In this document: in pieces, positions 1 to 13,406 of the stretch
Layout of the letters: each line of letters opens with the position of its first letter
Numbering within the stretch: the first letter of the stretch is position 1
Origin: Pogonophryne albipinna
Lineage: Eukaryota > Chordata > Actinopteri > Perciformes > Artedidraconidae
Length of the DNA stretch: 64,000 nucleotides
Direction: 5' to 3'
Assembly: GCA_028583405.1 (NCBI GenBank)
Contig: CM053256.1
Coordinates: forward strand, 18,687,534 to 18,751,533
The notes under the pieces: generated by a model
Told to the model about the DNA's origin: nothing
Databases searched by the model: none
Seen by the model: only the letters and a program-made list of their open reading frames with translations
Translations under genes and position numbers: made by a program

Positions 1-276
1 TTAAAGGCAGAGAGTGAAATTCAGTGAATACACGTAGTTTACAGAGATGCTGTTTGAGAAACCAATGTGAGTTGCGTTTATCTTTACCCATGGATGCACA
101 ATAAGAACGGACTCATATCGTCTTACTGCCATCCCACGGAGCTGTAATAATGGATATATTGCACATGTTTGCTGTAATTCATTATCATACTACATGGGCT
201 GTATGATTAAATCTTGTACCGTAAATGTTGTATTAAATAAAGTTAATATTACTTATTATTATAAGTATATATAGGC

Positions 277-308
<32 letters not shown>

Positions 309-2544
309 TGCAATCATTCTTTCATGCTAAATGAAGCTCTGTTGCTTGGATATCACTAGATCCTGTTACAGCGTAATATAAGTACATAACGATTGATGTG
401 CACATTAGCATAATTACTAGCTAGCTGCTAACTGCCGCCTCGTTAATATCAAATCCATCCATGCTGTCATGAACGTGCGGTGCTGTTACGTGTACTCAAA
501 TTGACGTGCTTGATGTGAACGAGCATTTTGGTTAAAGTTGCGCATGCGCAATGAGCGCACATACGGGTACTTCTCAGGCATGCCGGGTAATCTGTGACGT
601 TTCACTCTCTCAAAAGTTGGGCCATTTTATCATCATGCGCTAATGAGCAACTCTCATAGGAATGAATGAGGCCCCGCCTCCCACGCTGTATCCAGTTCTT
701 ATTATACATCCATGCCCCACCCTCCCTGTGAGCACAGTGTGCTCTGATTGGTCGGGACACGTAACATGAACGTGCCGGGTGGCGCGGTCCCGTGGGTTAG
801 ATGCGCGTTCATAATGCAGAGGGAAATAACTCTCAGAATAACGTTATTAGCACATTATTACAACTTGAGGAACGAATGTTTTTAATAAGGGCTATACAAG
901 TGTTCATACTGGGTAGTTTATTTAGTTTAAAAAAAATTATCCAACGATTTACAGACCATTCTTTCCCCATGTAAGTCAATGGGAAAAAGTGTTTCCGGGC
1001 CTGGCAACCAAACGGAAGTGTAGTACCGCCGTTTGGCCAGCACGAATATTTTCATGTGAGTCCGGCGCACTTACTGGGGGCTTGCTGCAGACTCGCTGTT
1101 TGAGGGCTTGATAGCCCACTCCCCCTCCACACCATGGATGTATAATAAGAACTGGATACAGCGTGGGAGGCGGGGCCTCATTCATTCCTATGAGAGCTGC
1201 TCATTAGCGCATGATGATAAAATGGCCCAACTTTTGAGAGAGTGAAACGTCACAGATTACCCGGCATGCCTGAGAAGTACCCGTATGTGCGCTCATAGCG
1301 CATGCGCAACTTTAACCAAAATGCTCGTTCACATCAAGCACGTCAATTTGCGTACACGTAACAGCACCGCACGTTCATGACAGCATGGATGGATTTGATA
1401 TTAACGAGGCGGCAGTTAGCAGCTAGCTAGTAATTATGCTAATGTACACATCAGTCGTTATGTACTTATATTACGCTGTAACAGGATCTAGTGATATCCA
1501 AGCAACAGAGCTTCATTTAGCATGAAAGAATGATTGCACTGTATATATATATATAGGCCTATATATACTTATAATAATAAGTAATATTAACTTTATTTAA
1601 TACAACATTTACGGTACAAGATTTAATCATACAGCCCATGTAGTATGATAATGAATTACAGCAAACATGTGCAATATATCCATTATTACAGCTCCGTGGG
1701 ATGGCAGTAAGACGATATGGGTCCGTTCTTATTGTGCATCCATGGGTAAAGATAAACGCAACTGAACATTGGTTTCTCAAACAGCATCTCTGTAAACTAC
1801 GTGTATTCACTGAATTTCACTCTCTGCCTTTAACGGCTCGTTGTCGCTCCAGTAGCTCCAGCCCCCACCCCAAGCCCCCAGGAAGTGCGCCGGACTCACA
1901 TGAAAATATTCGTGCTGGCCAAACGGCGGTACTACACTTCCGTTTGGTTGCCAGGCCCGGAAACACTTTTTCCCATTGACTTACATGGGGAAAGAATGGT
2001 CTGTAAATCGTTGGATAATTTTTTTTAAACTAAATAAACTACCCAGTATGAACACTTGTATAGCCCTTATTAAAAACATTCATTCCTCAAGTTGTAATAA
2101 TGTGCTAATAACGTTATTCTGAGAGTTATTTCCCTCTGCATTATGAACGCGCATCTAACCCACGGGACCGCGCCACCCGGCACGTTCATGTTACGTGTCC
2201 CGACCAATCAGAGCACACTGTGCTCACAGGGAGGGTGGGGGCTGGAGCTATTGGAGCTACAACGAGCCGTTAAAGGCAGAGAGTGAAATTCAGTGAATAC
2301 ACGTAGTTTACAGAGATGCTGTTTGAGAAACCAATGTGAGTTGCGTTTATCTTTACCCATGGATGCACAATAAGAACGGACTCATATCGTCTTACTGCCA
2401 TCCCACGGAGCTGTAATAATGGATATATTGCACATGTTTGCTGTAATTCATTATCATACTACATGGGCTGTATGATTAAATCTTGTACCGTAAATGTTGT
2501 ATTAAATAAAGTTAATATTACTTATTATTATAAGTATATATAGG

Positions 2545-2579
<35 letters not shown>

Positions 2580-3976
2580 TGCAATCATTCTTTCATGCTA
2601 AATGAAGCTCTGTTGCTTGGATATCACTAGATCCTGTTACAGCGTAATATAAGTACATAACGATTGATGTGTACATTAGCATAATTACTAGCTAGCTGCT
2701 AACTGCCGCCTCGTTAATATCAAATCCATCCATGCTGTCATGAACGTGCGGTGCTGTTACGTGTACGCAAATTGACGTGCTTGATGTGAACGAGCATTTT
2801 GGTTAAAGTTGCGCATGCGCAATGAGCGCACATACGGGTACTTCTCAGGCATGCCGGGTAATCTGTGACGTTTCACTCTCTCAAAAGTTGGGCCATTTTA
2901 TCATCATGCGCTAATGAGCAACTCTCATAGGAATGAATGAGGCCCCGCCTCCCACGCTGTATCCAGTTCTTATTATACATCCATGCCCCACCCTCCCTGT
3001 GAGCACAGTGTGCTCTGATTGGTCGGGACACGTAACATGAACGTGCCGGGTGGCGCGGTCCCGTGGGTTAGATGCGCGTTCATAATGCAGAGGGAAATAA
3101 CTCTCAGAATAACGTTATTAGCACATTATTACAACTTGAGGAACGAATGTTTTTAATAAGGGCTATACAAGTGTTCATACTGGGTAGTTTATTTAGTTTA
3201 AAAAAAATTATCCAACGATTTACAGACCATTCTTTCCCCATGTAAGTCAATGGGAAAAAGTGTTTCCGGGCCTGGCAACCAAACGGAAGTGTAGTACCGC
3301 CGTTTGGCCAGCACGAATATTTTCATGTGAGTCCGGCGCACTTACTGGGGGCTTGCTGCAGACTCGCTGTTTGAGGGCTTGATAGCCCACTCCCCCTCCA
3401 CACCATGGATGTATAATAAGAACTGGATACAGCGTGGGAGGCGGGGCCTCATTCATTCCTATGAGAGCTGCTCATTAGCGCATGATGATAAAATGGCCCA
3501 ACTTTTGAGAGAGTGAAACGTCACAGATTACCCGGCATGCCTGAGAAGTACCCGTATGTGCGCTCATAGCGCATGCGCAACTTTAACCAAAATGCTCGTT
3601 CACATCAAGCACGTCAATTTGCGTACACGTAACAGCACCGCACGTTCATGACAGCATGGATGGATTTGATATTAACGAGGCGGCAGTTAGCAGCTAGCGG
3701 CTAGCTAGTAATTATGCTAATGTACACATCAATGTTATGTACTTATATTACGCTGTAACAGGATCTAGTGATATCCAAGCAACAGAGCTTCATTTAGCAT
3801 GAAAGAATGATTGCACTGTATATATATATATATATAGGCCTATATATACTTATAATAATAAGTAATATTGACTTTATTTAATACAACATTTACGGTTCAA
3901 GATTTAATCATACAGCCCATGTAGTATGATAATGAATTACAGCAAACATGTGCAATATATCCATTATTACACCCCC
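1..3976. repeat. Tandem array of a 2.27-kb unit made of alternating inverted segments
   Basis: Segment P (about 1-713) returns inverted at about 1134-1842. The spacer S (about 714-1133) returns inverted at about 1843-2265. The whole P-S-P'-S' unit then repeats directly from 2270 (period about 2269) and is cut at 3976 by the next insertion. The two direct copies differ at only a few positions (for example GTGCACATT near 397 against GTGTACATT near 2667) and in TA-run length, so the duplication looks recent. The array continues at 18352. No long reading frame resembles a known protein. Related sequence recurs at 37815-37975. Confidence 0.85.
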
Positions 3977-4139
3977 GTGGGATGACTGCGGTCAACTCAG
4001 CCGTCTCTCAAATTTGCTTGGTCAAATCATAGATTGTATATATAAAGGGTCAAATGAGCAGTTCTTCATTTTTGAGTGCGCGATTTATAGCGCCTTTACG
4101 GTAATCGCTGAGAAGCGGCACGAACGCAAGAGTAAAAGA

Positions 4140-5265
4140 ATGCATGTTTTTTCTGCTTCATGCGATACAAATTCTTTTTACCATAAATTCTTTAAAAAAC
4201 TAACACTATTTGACTCAGTCCTAGTTTGACTGCTACCAACAATAAAATGAAGTACTTTTACTGTCTTTTTTCTGGGTAATACTCTCAAATTCCCCTCCTG
4301 AGAACAAAATCATGCAACTTCTGCTATATTTGATGAGATAAAATGATTTTTAGCCATACATCCTTAATAAAAGTGATACTGTTGGACTCAGTACTTGTTA
4401 GACTACTACCATAAGTACAATCAAGTACTTTTACTGTGTACTTTTGAGTAATCCCCTGTCAAACTCCCCTCCCGAGTACAATAATTCATGTATTTGCTAT
4501 ATTTGATGAGAGATAAAAGGATATTTTGGCATAGGTTCTTAATGAAATTGGTACTGTTGTATTCAGTACTACTTGGACTACTACCAACAGTACAATCAAG
4601 TACTTTTACTGTGTACATTTTGAGTAATCCTTTGTCAAACTCCACCGCTGAGTACAATAATGCATGTTTTCTGCCATCTTTGATGAGAGATAAAATGATT
4701 TTGTGCAATAAGTTCTTAATGAAATTGGTACTGTTGGATTCAGTACTACTTGGACTACTACCAAAAGTACAATCAAGTACTTTTACTGTGTACATTTTGA
4801 GTAATCCTTTGTCAAACTCCACCCCAGAGTACAATAATGCATGTTTTTGGCCATCTTTGATGAGAGATAAAATGATGTTGTGAAATAAGTTCTTAATGAA
4901 ATTGGTATTGTTGGATTCAGTACTACTTGGACTAGTAGCACAAGTACAATCGAGTACTTTTACTGTGTACTCTTTGAGTAATCCTTTGTCAAACTCCACC
5001 CCTGAGTACAATAATGCATGTTTTCGGCCATCTTTGATGAGAAATAAAATTATTTTGTACAATAAGTTCTTAATGAAATTGGTACTGTTGGATTCAGTAC
5101 TACTTGGACTAGTAGCACAAGTGCAATCAAGTACTTTTACTGTGTACTTTTTGAGTAATCCTTTGTCAAACTCCACCCCTGAGTACAATAATGCATGTTT
5201 TCTGCTATCTTTGATGAGAGATAAAATGATTGAACTCCCTTCCAGAGTACAATAATGTATTCTTT
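4140..5265 (+). repeat. Subterminal 177-bp satellite array, left arm
   Basis: AATGAAATTG recurs at 4541, 4718, 4895 and 5072, exactly 177 bases apart, with older decayed units to the left. Because 177 is a multiple of three, the array is open over long stretches on both strands, which gives false protein-like repeats. Confidence 0.9.
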
Positions 5266-5390
5266 TTTTACTGCGTCAAATTCCTCGTACGTGTAAACCT
5301 ACCTGGTAATAAACATGTTTCTGATTCTGATATACAGTGGGGCAAAAAAGTATTTAGTCAGCCACCAATTGTGCAAGTTCTCCCACTTAA

Positions 5391-7441
5391 AGAGCCTGTG
5401 ACAGCATCCCAACAACTGTTGTGCAATGAAATATTGGGCTACTAGTCATCTCGAACCGTCAGTTTAAAAAAGAAGATGCGATACCGTTCCGATAAATATC
5501 AATAATTTTGAACATCGCGGGGAAATTCCTTCGAGTCATTTTGAAGTTTTGGGGGAAGCCGGAAGTGACGTCAATGCGGGAACGCTTCACTGTGCGGTGA
5601 GAGAGCGAAACACGGACAAAGTGTGTTGTCATGCGTAGAAATTGTGAATTACTGAGTTTAGGCACGTTAATAACGTTTTAATGAAGTTGACTACAGTATA
5701 TTCATATTTGTCAGTGCTTTCATGTCAATTCGGCGAACATAAACATAAATGATCGTGGTGAAGATGATGATTAAATTAGGATTAAAAATCGGTAGTGAGA
5801 GCTGCTGAATTTCCTCCCGTAGGATGTGATATAAAAACAAATCGATTATTTTTGTAGTTGTAAACTCAAGTGGATTAAACTACATTTATTTTTGCTTTCA
5901 TGTCAATTCGGCGAACATATGATACATTAAATGATCGTGAGAATGATGATTAAAAATCGTTTGTTTGAGCCGGTCTGCATTTCCTGATGAGAAAACAAAC
6001 CGATGCTTTTTGTAGTTGTAGTACACCAACATGGATTAAACGTGTGTTTTTTTTACCACAATGTTGGGGAAATTAATGGATAAAATGCACGGATTATTAT
6101 TATTATTATTCCCACTCCGATCGGGACACTAGGTCCACCGTTTCCCCGCAGCGAGGCTCCCCCCGTTGACAGTTTACGTGGGCTGGGTGCAGTGGCGGAC
6201 TGGCCATCGGGACGAATCCCGATGGGCCGGTACCGAAGTGGGCCGGTCGGATAAGTCACTAGTACATCCCCATAGGCGGCGCGTGAGGCTCAGGTTTGGG
6301 AAGGCTAAATAACTTCTTTTACCTGACGCTGCCCGCCTCCGGCGTCTATAGAAAAGAGATCAACTCAGTGTGCGGAGTTTAAATCTCTCAAGTCATATTA
6401 CAGGATAAAGGAAATACAGTTTAAACTGCCGTATGCAGAGAAGACGCCGACGTGTCGCACTTATCATTCATATTACATCATCAATCAGATCATCGATCAT
6501 ATAATATCATAATATATCATATATTTCCTTATCCGAGTCAGCTTCTCCATACTGTATGCAGAAGTATTATTTTAAGCAACACATTATGTTGACGAAACAC
6601 TCAAGTCAAATGTAATTAAAGTCAGATCCACTCGTGTCTTAGACGTGAACGCGCTCTCAGCTGGTGAGAGAAACCCTGGCTTGATTTACCGAGTTAATAA
6701 CCAGCGTCGTAGGACCGCTTAGCGAGATCTCGTTTGTTAGTTTGTTGTTGTTAGTTTGTTTGTTACTCAAACATATCCAGGGTATGTTGAACTGGCTTCG
6801 TAGTACAGGGCACAGGTGGCTAGCAGCGCTAATGTCAAAGACACAGACATTATACATTATATTTGTATTTTACCAGGATGCAGTGACACAAATATTTGGG
6901 AAGGCTTAGCCTTCCCCAGCCTACAGCACCCGCCGCCCCCGACATCCCCCACTCCCCCCGTTGACAATTTACTAGCGGTACCGAAGTGGGCCGGTCGAGA
7001 GTCCCGGGATGATTTTTAGTCCCAGTCCACCACTGGTTACATGACCGTATGATCGCCCATATTGACGCACCTAATTCCTAAACTTCTAACAGATACAACA
7101 TAAACCGATCCTTCAGCCTCATATGAGCTCTCAGACACGTTCAAAATTAAACTGTCATCGCTGTCTGAGCTTGCTGCTGTGTGCGCCATCGTGGTTTACA
7201 TGCAGATGCTGGGATCCTGAACGGTGCAGCTGGAGCGCTGTGCCCGCAATGACGTCACCCATAATTTGGCGGGACTTGAAGAATCCCTGAGAAGATCCAG
7301 AAAATGGTCAACATTGAAGGGCAGATTAATGGTTATCAAAGTACAAATATCCAAAATCAGTTCAGTAACGGTTTTCAAGGGGACAATATTTACTCAAATT
7401 GATGGGTTTGGATGATGGGGGAAACTCGTGTCACAGGCTCT
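5391..7441. mobile_element. TTAA-target DNA element (2.05 kb) inside the Tc1 terminal repeat
   Basis: The terminal repeats AGAGCCTGTGACA and TGTCACAGGCTCT are flanked by TTAA at 5387-5390 and 7442-7445. The other Tc1 end, at about 13310, shows the uninterrupted arm. TTAA targets are used by piggyBac and Kolobok; the AG..CT ends fit Kolobok better than the CCY of piggyBac (inference). No transposase is seen, and within it are hAT-like ends at 6190 (CAGTGGCGGACTGG) and 7022-7035 (inverse). Confidence 0.88.
6190..7035. mobile_element. Possible decayed hAT element within the TTAA element
   Basis: CAGTGGCGGACTGG at the left and CCAGTCCACCACTG at the right form imperfect inverted ends. The neighbouring 8-mers (GCTGGGTG and GTTACATG) do not match, so the pair may not belong to one insertion. 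Part of the interior (6361-6640) is shared, inverted, with 38050-38500. Confidence 0.45.
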
Positions 7442-8179
7442 TTAAAAAGATGACAGAGGCCTGTAATTTTCATCCTAGGTACACTTCAACTATGAGAGAC
7501 AGAATGGGGGTAAAGAATCCAGGAAATCACATTGTAGGATTTTTAATGAATTAATTGGTAAATTCCTCGGTAAAATAAGTTTTTGGTCACCTACAAACAA
7601 ACAAGATTTCTGGCTCTCACAGACCTGTAACTTCTTCTTTAAGAGCCTCCTCTGTCCTCCACTTGTTAACTGTATTAATGGCACCTGTTTGAACTCGTTA
7701 TCAGTATAAAAGACACCTGTCCACAACCTCAAACAGTCACACTCCAAACTCCACTATGGCCAAGACCAAAGAGCTGTCAAAGGCAGTGGCGGAGCTGGGG
7801 GGTGGCTGGGGGTGGCCGTGGCCACCCCCAGCTGAATCCTGGCCACCCTATTGGCCACCCCAAACACTCTCACCACGGGGGCCCAAACTATTTTAGAACA
7901 TTAAGAAAAAAATGTTTAAGTAACCTTTCATCATTCATCAAGAATTAACATTAATAGGACGTTATATCGATAATGTAAAGTACTCACTAAACTTAAATGA
8001 ACTTAATTCATTTAACTTATTTTCTTCCAAAAGTTAATTATCCAAAGCCTCTGTACACCCCGTTCTATTTACATGTAATGGTTTGGTCCTGCCTCCAAAC
8101 GCGGTGCAGCACCGCCGGCACTTTCTAGCAGACACTAGTGTGAGCATGTGAGGAGCAGGGATGCTAGTACTTACGTGTG

Positions 8180-8826
8180 TAGTACCATGTCTCAACGACT
8201 CACAAAGTCAGGCTTTCAAAAGAGAAAAGAAAGGAGAGAAAAACAAGAGAGAGGGACTAAAGGGCGACAGTATGTCACCCAGTTTTTCAAAAGAAAAGGT
8301 GGGTGTGGTCCATGAGTGGTGGAATTATGTCTGTTAGCTAAGCTTAGTCCATTGTAAATAATAATTGTGATGTTTTTTTTTACTAAGCTGACATTAAGTA
8401 CTGTTGATATCTATACAGGTTTTTAATTGCACTGCTCTTTTAGCTGACATTTAACAAATACAGGTAGACTATTAGCAGCTATTCATACTAAATCAGTTGT
8501 CCCTCCCCCTGGTGCCAGGACCAACAGATCCATCTCTAGGCTCAGCAGCCCTGTACCCCCATAAGGCTGAACCTGAACCAGCTTTTCTCCCAACTGAAGG
8601 AGGTGAGCAGCATTGTGTTGAATGCCATGCCACTTAACATATCTGAAGGGAGACTGGAATACAAAATATATATACATATCAAAACAAAAAGCTAGCATCT
8701 AATTTCAATTACACATTTCAAACACAGTATTTTCCCACATATTTAAGTTATATTTATTTGGATTTATGCATTCATGTTGAGAATGTTCCATTCAAAAATG
8801 TTATTATTAAAAATGCATTTACACCA
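8180..8826 (+). repeat. Direct repeat copy 1 inside the hAT element
   Basis: It matches 10047-10690 almost base for base. It carries a lysine- and arginine-rich exon-like start (ATG at 8187) and a second exon-like stretch, VPPPGARTNRSISRLSSPVPP broken into VPPPGARTNRSIS and RLSSPVPP near 8497-8560. It looks like the 5' part of a hAT transposase gene. Confidence 0.75.
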
Positions 8827-10046
8827 TAAAAGATGACTATTGAGATCTATTGTCAGGAATGTTAGTCTTATATCAAATAGTGAGGTGACGTGACGTGCAA
8901 CAACATTAACCTTTCTGTTGGTCGCTTGTTAGCAGACCCTTCACGCCATGGCAGAGCGAACAGATACAGGCAGGACCCATAGTGATAGCCCTATAGTTTA
9001 AATCTACTACCCACAAATAAACATATGGACATGAGTTACTATTTTAAAAAAAAATGGTAAATGTATTTAGGAACCTATCAATGTGATTTAAAGTGGGGGT
9101 GGACCTCAAATCGTCCAGGGGGGTCCGAGGGCATGCTCCCCCGGTAAGATTTTTTTTTTTAAATGTTGGAGTTAAATGCATCAATCTGGTGCATTTTGAG
9201 GGGAAAATAAAGAGACTAGATCTATGGAAACACCTATATGAAACAGAACTGTATACATTTCAATAATCATAAAATCATGGCCATAACCAATAACATACCA
9301 TTTCCAATATGAAAAAAACACTGAAACTTGTTTATTTATTTTTGGTTCATTTATAGTTGTAAGTGTGTCTGTGCTCCTGAACCAGCCTCTCCTGTCTCCC
9401 TCCTGTCTCCCCTGCTCCTCTTTGAGGCAGCAGCAAAGACTAGTTTTAGCTCTCAACAAGTTTTAAAAGTGTATCTTACCTTTTTTCACCTAGTTAACTT
9501 TTTATTTTTTATTCATGCATATTTTACTAATCACTACCCTCTCAAATGGAAATATGTGTTTACATAAATGGTGACCACACCGTTTGAGACCCACAGAGAA
9601 CTTAGACTAAGTTAACTATCTAAACACTCAGAGAGTCCTTTACCTCACCTGAGCTGAGGTTATCCCGAGCTTGAATGACACACAGAGGACCAATCAACGG
9701 CTTTTATTTATGATCTGTATGACTGTGGCCATGTCGGGAGGCCACATCATGTAGACAGCCAGTCACCCTGTGTGAGGCAGGCCACTTAACAGGCCAGGCC
9801 ATCAGGAAACCCCCCGGTCCTCCCGATGGCCAGTCCGGGACTGGGTACAGGAGGCGTAGAGCGAGGGATCATTGTCCACAAGTTAATCGATCGCAGATGG
9901 TGTCGTGGTCACGGACGAAAACAAATATATATATATATTATTATTAAAAAAAAAGAAAAAATCTAAATGGGTCGCGAAATATACTTGGGCGGCCGTTAAT
10001 ATACCTGGGCGGCCCGCCCAAGTATAGTCTATGTGTGGGAAACCCT

Positions 10047-10690
10047 GTATACCATGTGTCAACGACTTACAAAGTCAGGCTTTCAAAAGAGAAAAGAAAG
10101 GAGAGAAAAACAAGAGAGAGGGACTAAAGGGCGACACCCAGTTTTTCAAAAGAAAAGGTGGGTGTGATCCATGAGTGGTGGAATTATGTCTGTTGCTAAG
10201 CTTAGTCCATTGTAAATAATAATTGTTATGTTTTTTTTTACTAAGCTGACATTAAGTACTGTTAATATCTCTACAGGTTTTTAATTGCACTGGTCTTTTA
10301 GCTGACATTTAACAAATGCAGGTAGATTTTTAGCAGCTATTCATACTAAATCAGTTGTCCCTCCTCCTGATGCCAGGACCAACAGATCCATCTCTAGGCT
10401 CAGCAGACCTGTACCCCCATAAGGCTGAACCTGAACCAGCTTTTCTCCCAACTGAAGGAGGTGAGCAGCATTGTGTTGAATGCCATGCCACTTAACATAT
10501 CTGAAGGGAGACTGGAATACAAAATATATATATATATATATCAAAACAAAAAGCTAGCATCTAATTTCAATTACACATTTCAAACACAGTATTTTCCCAC
10601 ATATGTAAGTTATATTTATTTGGATTTATGCATTCATGTTGAGAATGTTCCATTCAAAAATGTTATTATTAAAAATGCATTTACACTGTC
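10047..10690 (+). repeat. Direct repeat copy 2 inside the hAT element
   Basis: Second copy of 8180-8826, with an 8-bp deletion near 10134 and a longer TA run near 10525. It is preceded at about 10036-10045 by GGGAAACCCTG, which resembles the right end of another hAT repeat, so its duplication may have come with an inserted fragment (about 8831-10045). Confidence 0.7.
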
Positions 10691-10872
10691 GCGCCACATA
10701 ACCATTCGCCAAAATGTTTTTTAATACCAGCGGTAACCGTCCAAGCGCCGTGCAAAAAACAATCTTCAAAATAAAAGAAAGTCAACAGAAGGAGTTAAAG
10801 GAGAGTGACAGAGAGCATGAGAAGAAGAGGGAGAGGAAGTTTGAGCCAGCTTGATCGATGGAGTTGGCTTCT

Positions 10873-11119
10873 GGTGCAGTGACGCGTCCTAAAACCCTTT
10901 TATAATCTATCCAATTAGATTTATGATTTGAAAATTATAAAAGTAGGGTAGACATGGAGATTATCCGGCTGAACAAAACGTGCATTTATCAAACAGGTTT
11001 GTTTTCCACAGACCTTATTTCCAGCTATTTTCCAAAACCCTGTGGAGAAATCCCATTGCTTTTTGTGGAGGGAACCAGCAGCTTACTTCCTGGTTTTAGG
11101 ACACGTCACTGGCTGCACC
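10873..11119. repeat. Small inverted-repeat element (MITE-like)
   Basis: GGTGCAGTGACGCGTCCTAA on the left pairs with an imperfect inverse on the right (GGACACGTCACTGGCTGCACC), about 245 bp end to end. No target duplication could be matched. Confidence 0.5.
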
Positions 11120-13406
11120 TCTCAATATGATGCCAATATAAACAAGGTCTTCTGTCGGCTCTATACATCAATGCCGACCTATGCTGACAAGTAAGTGAAG
11201 AGTAGACAATATAAAGGTATTAGCTATAGGGAAATGTCCCAGCAGTTTAGGATAATGAAGGTTCTAATCTAATCTGCTACATAGCCATTACATTTCTAAC
11301 TCCTAATGACAGGAAGGCAGAAAGTGCATTATACAAATAATAATACTCATAATAATAGCAGACATTTTTTATCAATGACCACAATATCATTATTTTAATA
11401 AACCAAATATGAACAATTGAGGAAAATGAGGAAGACCTGATTATTCAAATGTTGTAGTACAAGTAGTAATGTAGCTAGTGCATAAATTACTATTGCAACA
11501 AATGTGTTAATTTTCTTCATTATTAGTCGATTTGTTTTGGACGAATGCTCCGGGCCAGTGATTACAATGGTGGGGCCAGTGATAATACAATGCCACCGGC
11601 CCGGAGGGCCAGTGGCATTGTACCCTTAATGTCTACCCCTGAACATTTACTGACTTTTTTAGGATAGCTTAAAGTAATGTTGTAAAATTACAACCGGGGG
11701 CCTTACAGGGTTAAGGGCTATTGTTTATTGTTATTTACTTTAAGATGATTATTCTTAACCTATCATTTACTTTAAAAACTCTTATTTAAATGATGTGTGT
11801 GTGTCTCTGTATTCCTGATGATACACTGAGAGAATGAGCCCATAGTGCTGCTGATCACCATAAGCTAAACAGTCTGTATATTGCATTACATTTGTATAAT
11901 GTAAGCTTTGTTGATACTTTGCCTGCGGGAATACGAAAGAAATTGTTAGATATACTGAATATTATTTGATCTATTCCACCACTTGATCCCAAATAATGTA
12001 GAGGTGTGTTGTAGGTGCCTTAAATAACCCCTTATTTTATAGTGAGATGTATTTTTATGTTCATATAATAGTGATTTCAATGCCACCCCAAAATGATCAC
12101 TGGTTCCATCCTGGCCACCCCACTGAAAATGTCCTGGCTCCGCCACTGGTCAAAGGACACCAGAAACAAAATTGTAGACCTGCACCAGGCTGGGAAGACT
12201 GAATCTGCAATAGGTAAGCAGCTTGGTGTGAAGAAATCAACTGTGGGAGCAATTATTAGAAAATGGAAGACATACAAGACCACTGATAATCTCCCTCGAT
12301 CTGGGGCTCCACGCAAGATCTCACCCCGTGGGGTCAAAATGATCACAAGAACGGTGAGCAACAATCCCAGAACCACACGGGTGGACCTAGTCAATGACCT
12401 GCAGAGAGCTGGGACCAAAGTAACAAAGGCTACCATCAGTAACACACTACGCCGCCAGGGACTCAAATCCTGCAGTGCCAGACGTGTCCCCCTGCTTAAG
12501 CCAGTACATGTCCAGGCCCGTCTGAAGTTTGCTAGAGAGCATTTAGATGATCCAGAAGAGGATTGGGAGAATGTCATATGGTCAGATGAAACCAAAATGG
12601 AACTTTTTGGTAAAAACTCAACTAGACGTGTTTGGAGGAGAAAGAATGCTGAGTTGCATCCAAAGAACACCATACCTACTGTGAAACATGGGGGTGGAAA
12701 CATCATGCTTTGGGGCTGTTTTTCTGCAAAGGGACCAGGACGACTGATCCGTGTAAAGGAAAGAATGAATGGGGCCATGTATCGTGAGATTTTGAATGAC
12801 AACCTCCTTCCATCAGCAAGGGCATTGAAGATGAAACGTGGCTGGGTCTTTCAGCGTGACAATGATCCCAAACACACCGCCCGGGCAACGAAGGAGTGGC
12901 TTCGTAAAAGCATTTCAAGGTCCTGGAGTGGCCTAGCCAGTCTCCAGATCTCAACCCCATAGAAAATCTTTGGAGGGAGTTGAAAGTCCGTGTTGCCCAG
13001 CGACAGCCCCAAAACATCACTGCTCTAGAGGAGATCTGCATGGAGGAATGGGCCAAAATACCAGCAACAGTGTGTGAAAACCTTGTGAAGACTTACAGAA
13101 AACGTTTGACCTCTGTCATTGCCAACAAAGGGTATATAACAAAGTATTTAGATGAACTTTTGTTATTGACCAAATACTTATTTTCCACCATAATTTGCAA
13201 ATAAATTCTTTAAAAATCAGACAATGTGATTTTCTGGATTTTTTTTTTCTCATTTTGTCTCTCATAGTTGAGGTATACCTAGGATGAAAATTACAGGCCT
13301 CTCTCATCTTTTTAACTGGGAGAACTTGCACAATTGGTGGCTGACTAAATACTTTTTTGCCCCACTGTATAATAAGCGTTAGAAAAATGTTCTTCACAAT
13401 ACTGAC

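Larger units (their letters stand above)
7784..12148 (+). mobile_element. hAT element (4.4 kb) inserted in the Tc1 transposase gene
   Basis: The ends are CAGTGGCGGAGC and GCTCCGCCACTG, with exact 8-bp duplications GTCAAAGG at 7776-7783 and 12149-12156. The interior has two copies of a segment of about 640 bp (8180-8826 and 10047-10690). Each begins with a possible transposase N-terminus, MSQRLTKSGFQKRKERREKQ in the first copy. The second copy has an 8-bp deletion after GGGCGACA, which breaks the frame. No complete transposase remains. Confidence 0.9.
7756..13204 (+). pseudogene. Broken Tc1 transposase
   Basis: The start is MAKTKELSK at 7756. The frame is cut by the hAT insertion and resumes at 12157. 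The helix-turn-helix region ([20 protein letters not shown]) is followed by a DDE-type catalytic domain with [16 protein letters not shown] and [12 protein letters not shown] one-base deletion near 12907 (WLRK-S) shifts the frame before the last acidic residue. The usual stop after GYITKY is also lost, so reading runs on to 13204. The copy cannot make an active enzyme. Confidence 0.93.
5335..13367 (+). mobile_element. Tc1/mariner element interrupted by two later transposons
   Basis: The ends are CAGTGGGGCAAAAAAGTATT and its inverse, with a TA duplication at 5333-5334 and 13368-13369. Without its two insertions and their target duplications it is about 1.6 kb, the normal Tc1 size. The inverted repeats are long (more than 150 bp). 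The TTAA element 5391-7441 lies in the left inverted repeat and the hAT element 7784-12148 lies in the ninth codon of the transposase. Confidence 0.95.

Noticed and set aside
976..1185. Identical 69-codon frames here and at 3247-3456
   Set aside because: They lie in the inverted repeat array and are copies of the same non-coding repeat, with no homology recognised.
4421..5188. 255-codon open frame on the minus strand with 59-residue repeats
   Set aside because: It is the 177-bp satellite, whose period is a multiple of three. The opposite strand is open too and no codon bias or start context supports a protein.
4140..5265. CRISPR-like regular repeats
   Set aside because: The units are 177 bases of continuous repeat without unique spacers, in a vertebrate genome; this is a satellite.
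12077..12802. 241-codon minus-strand frame
   Set aside because: Shadow of the Tc1 transposase on the plus strand.
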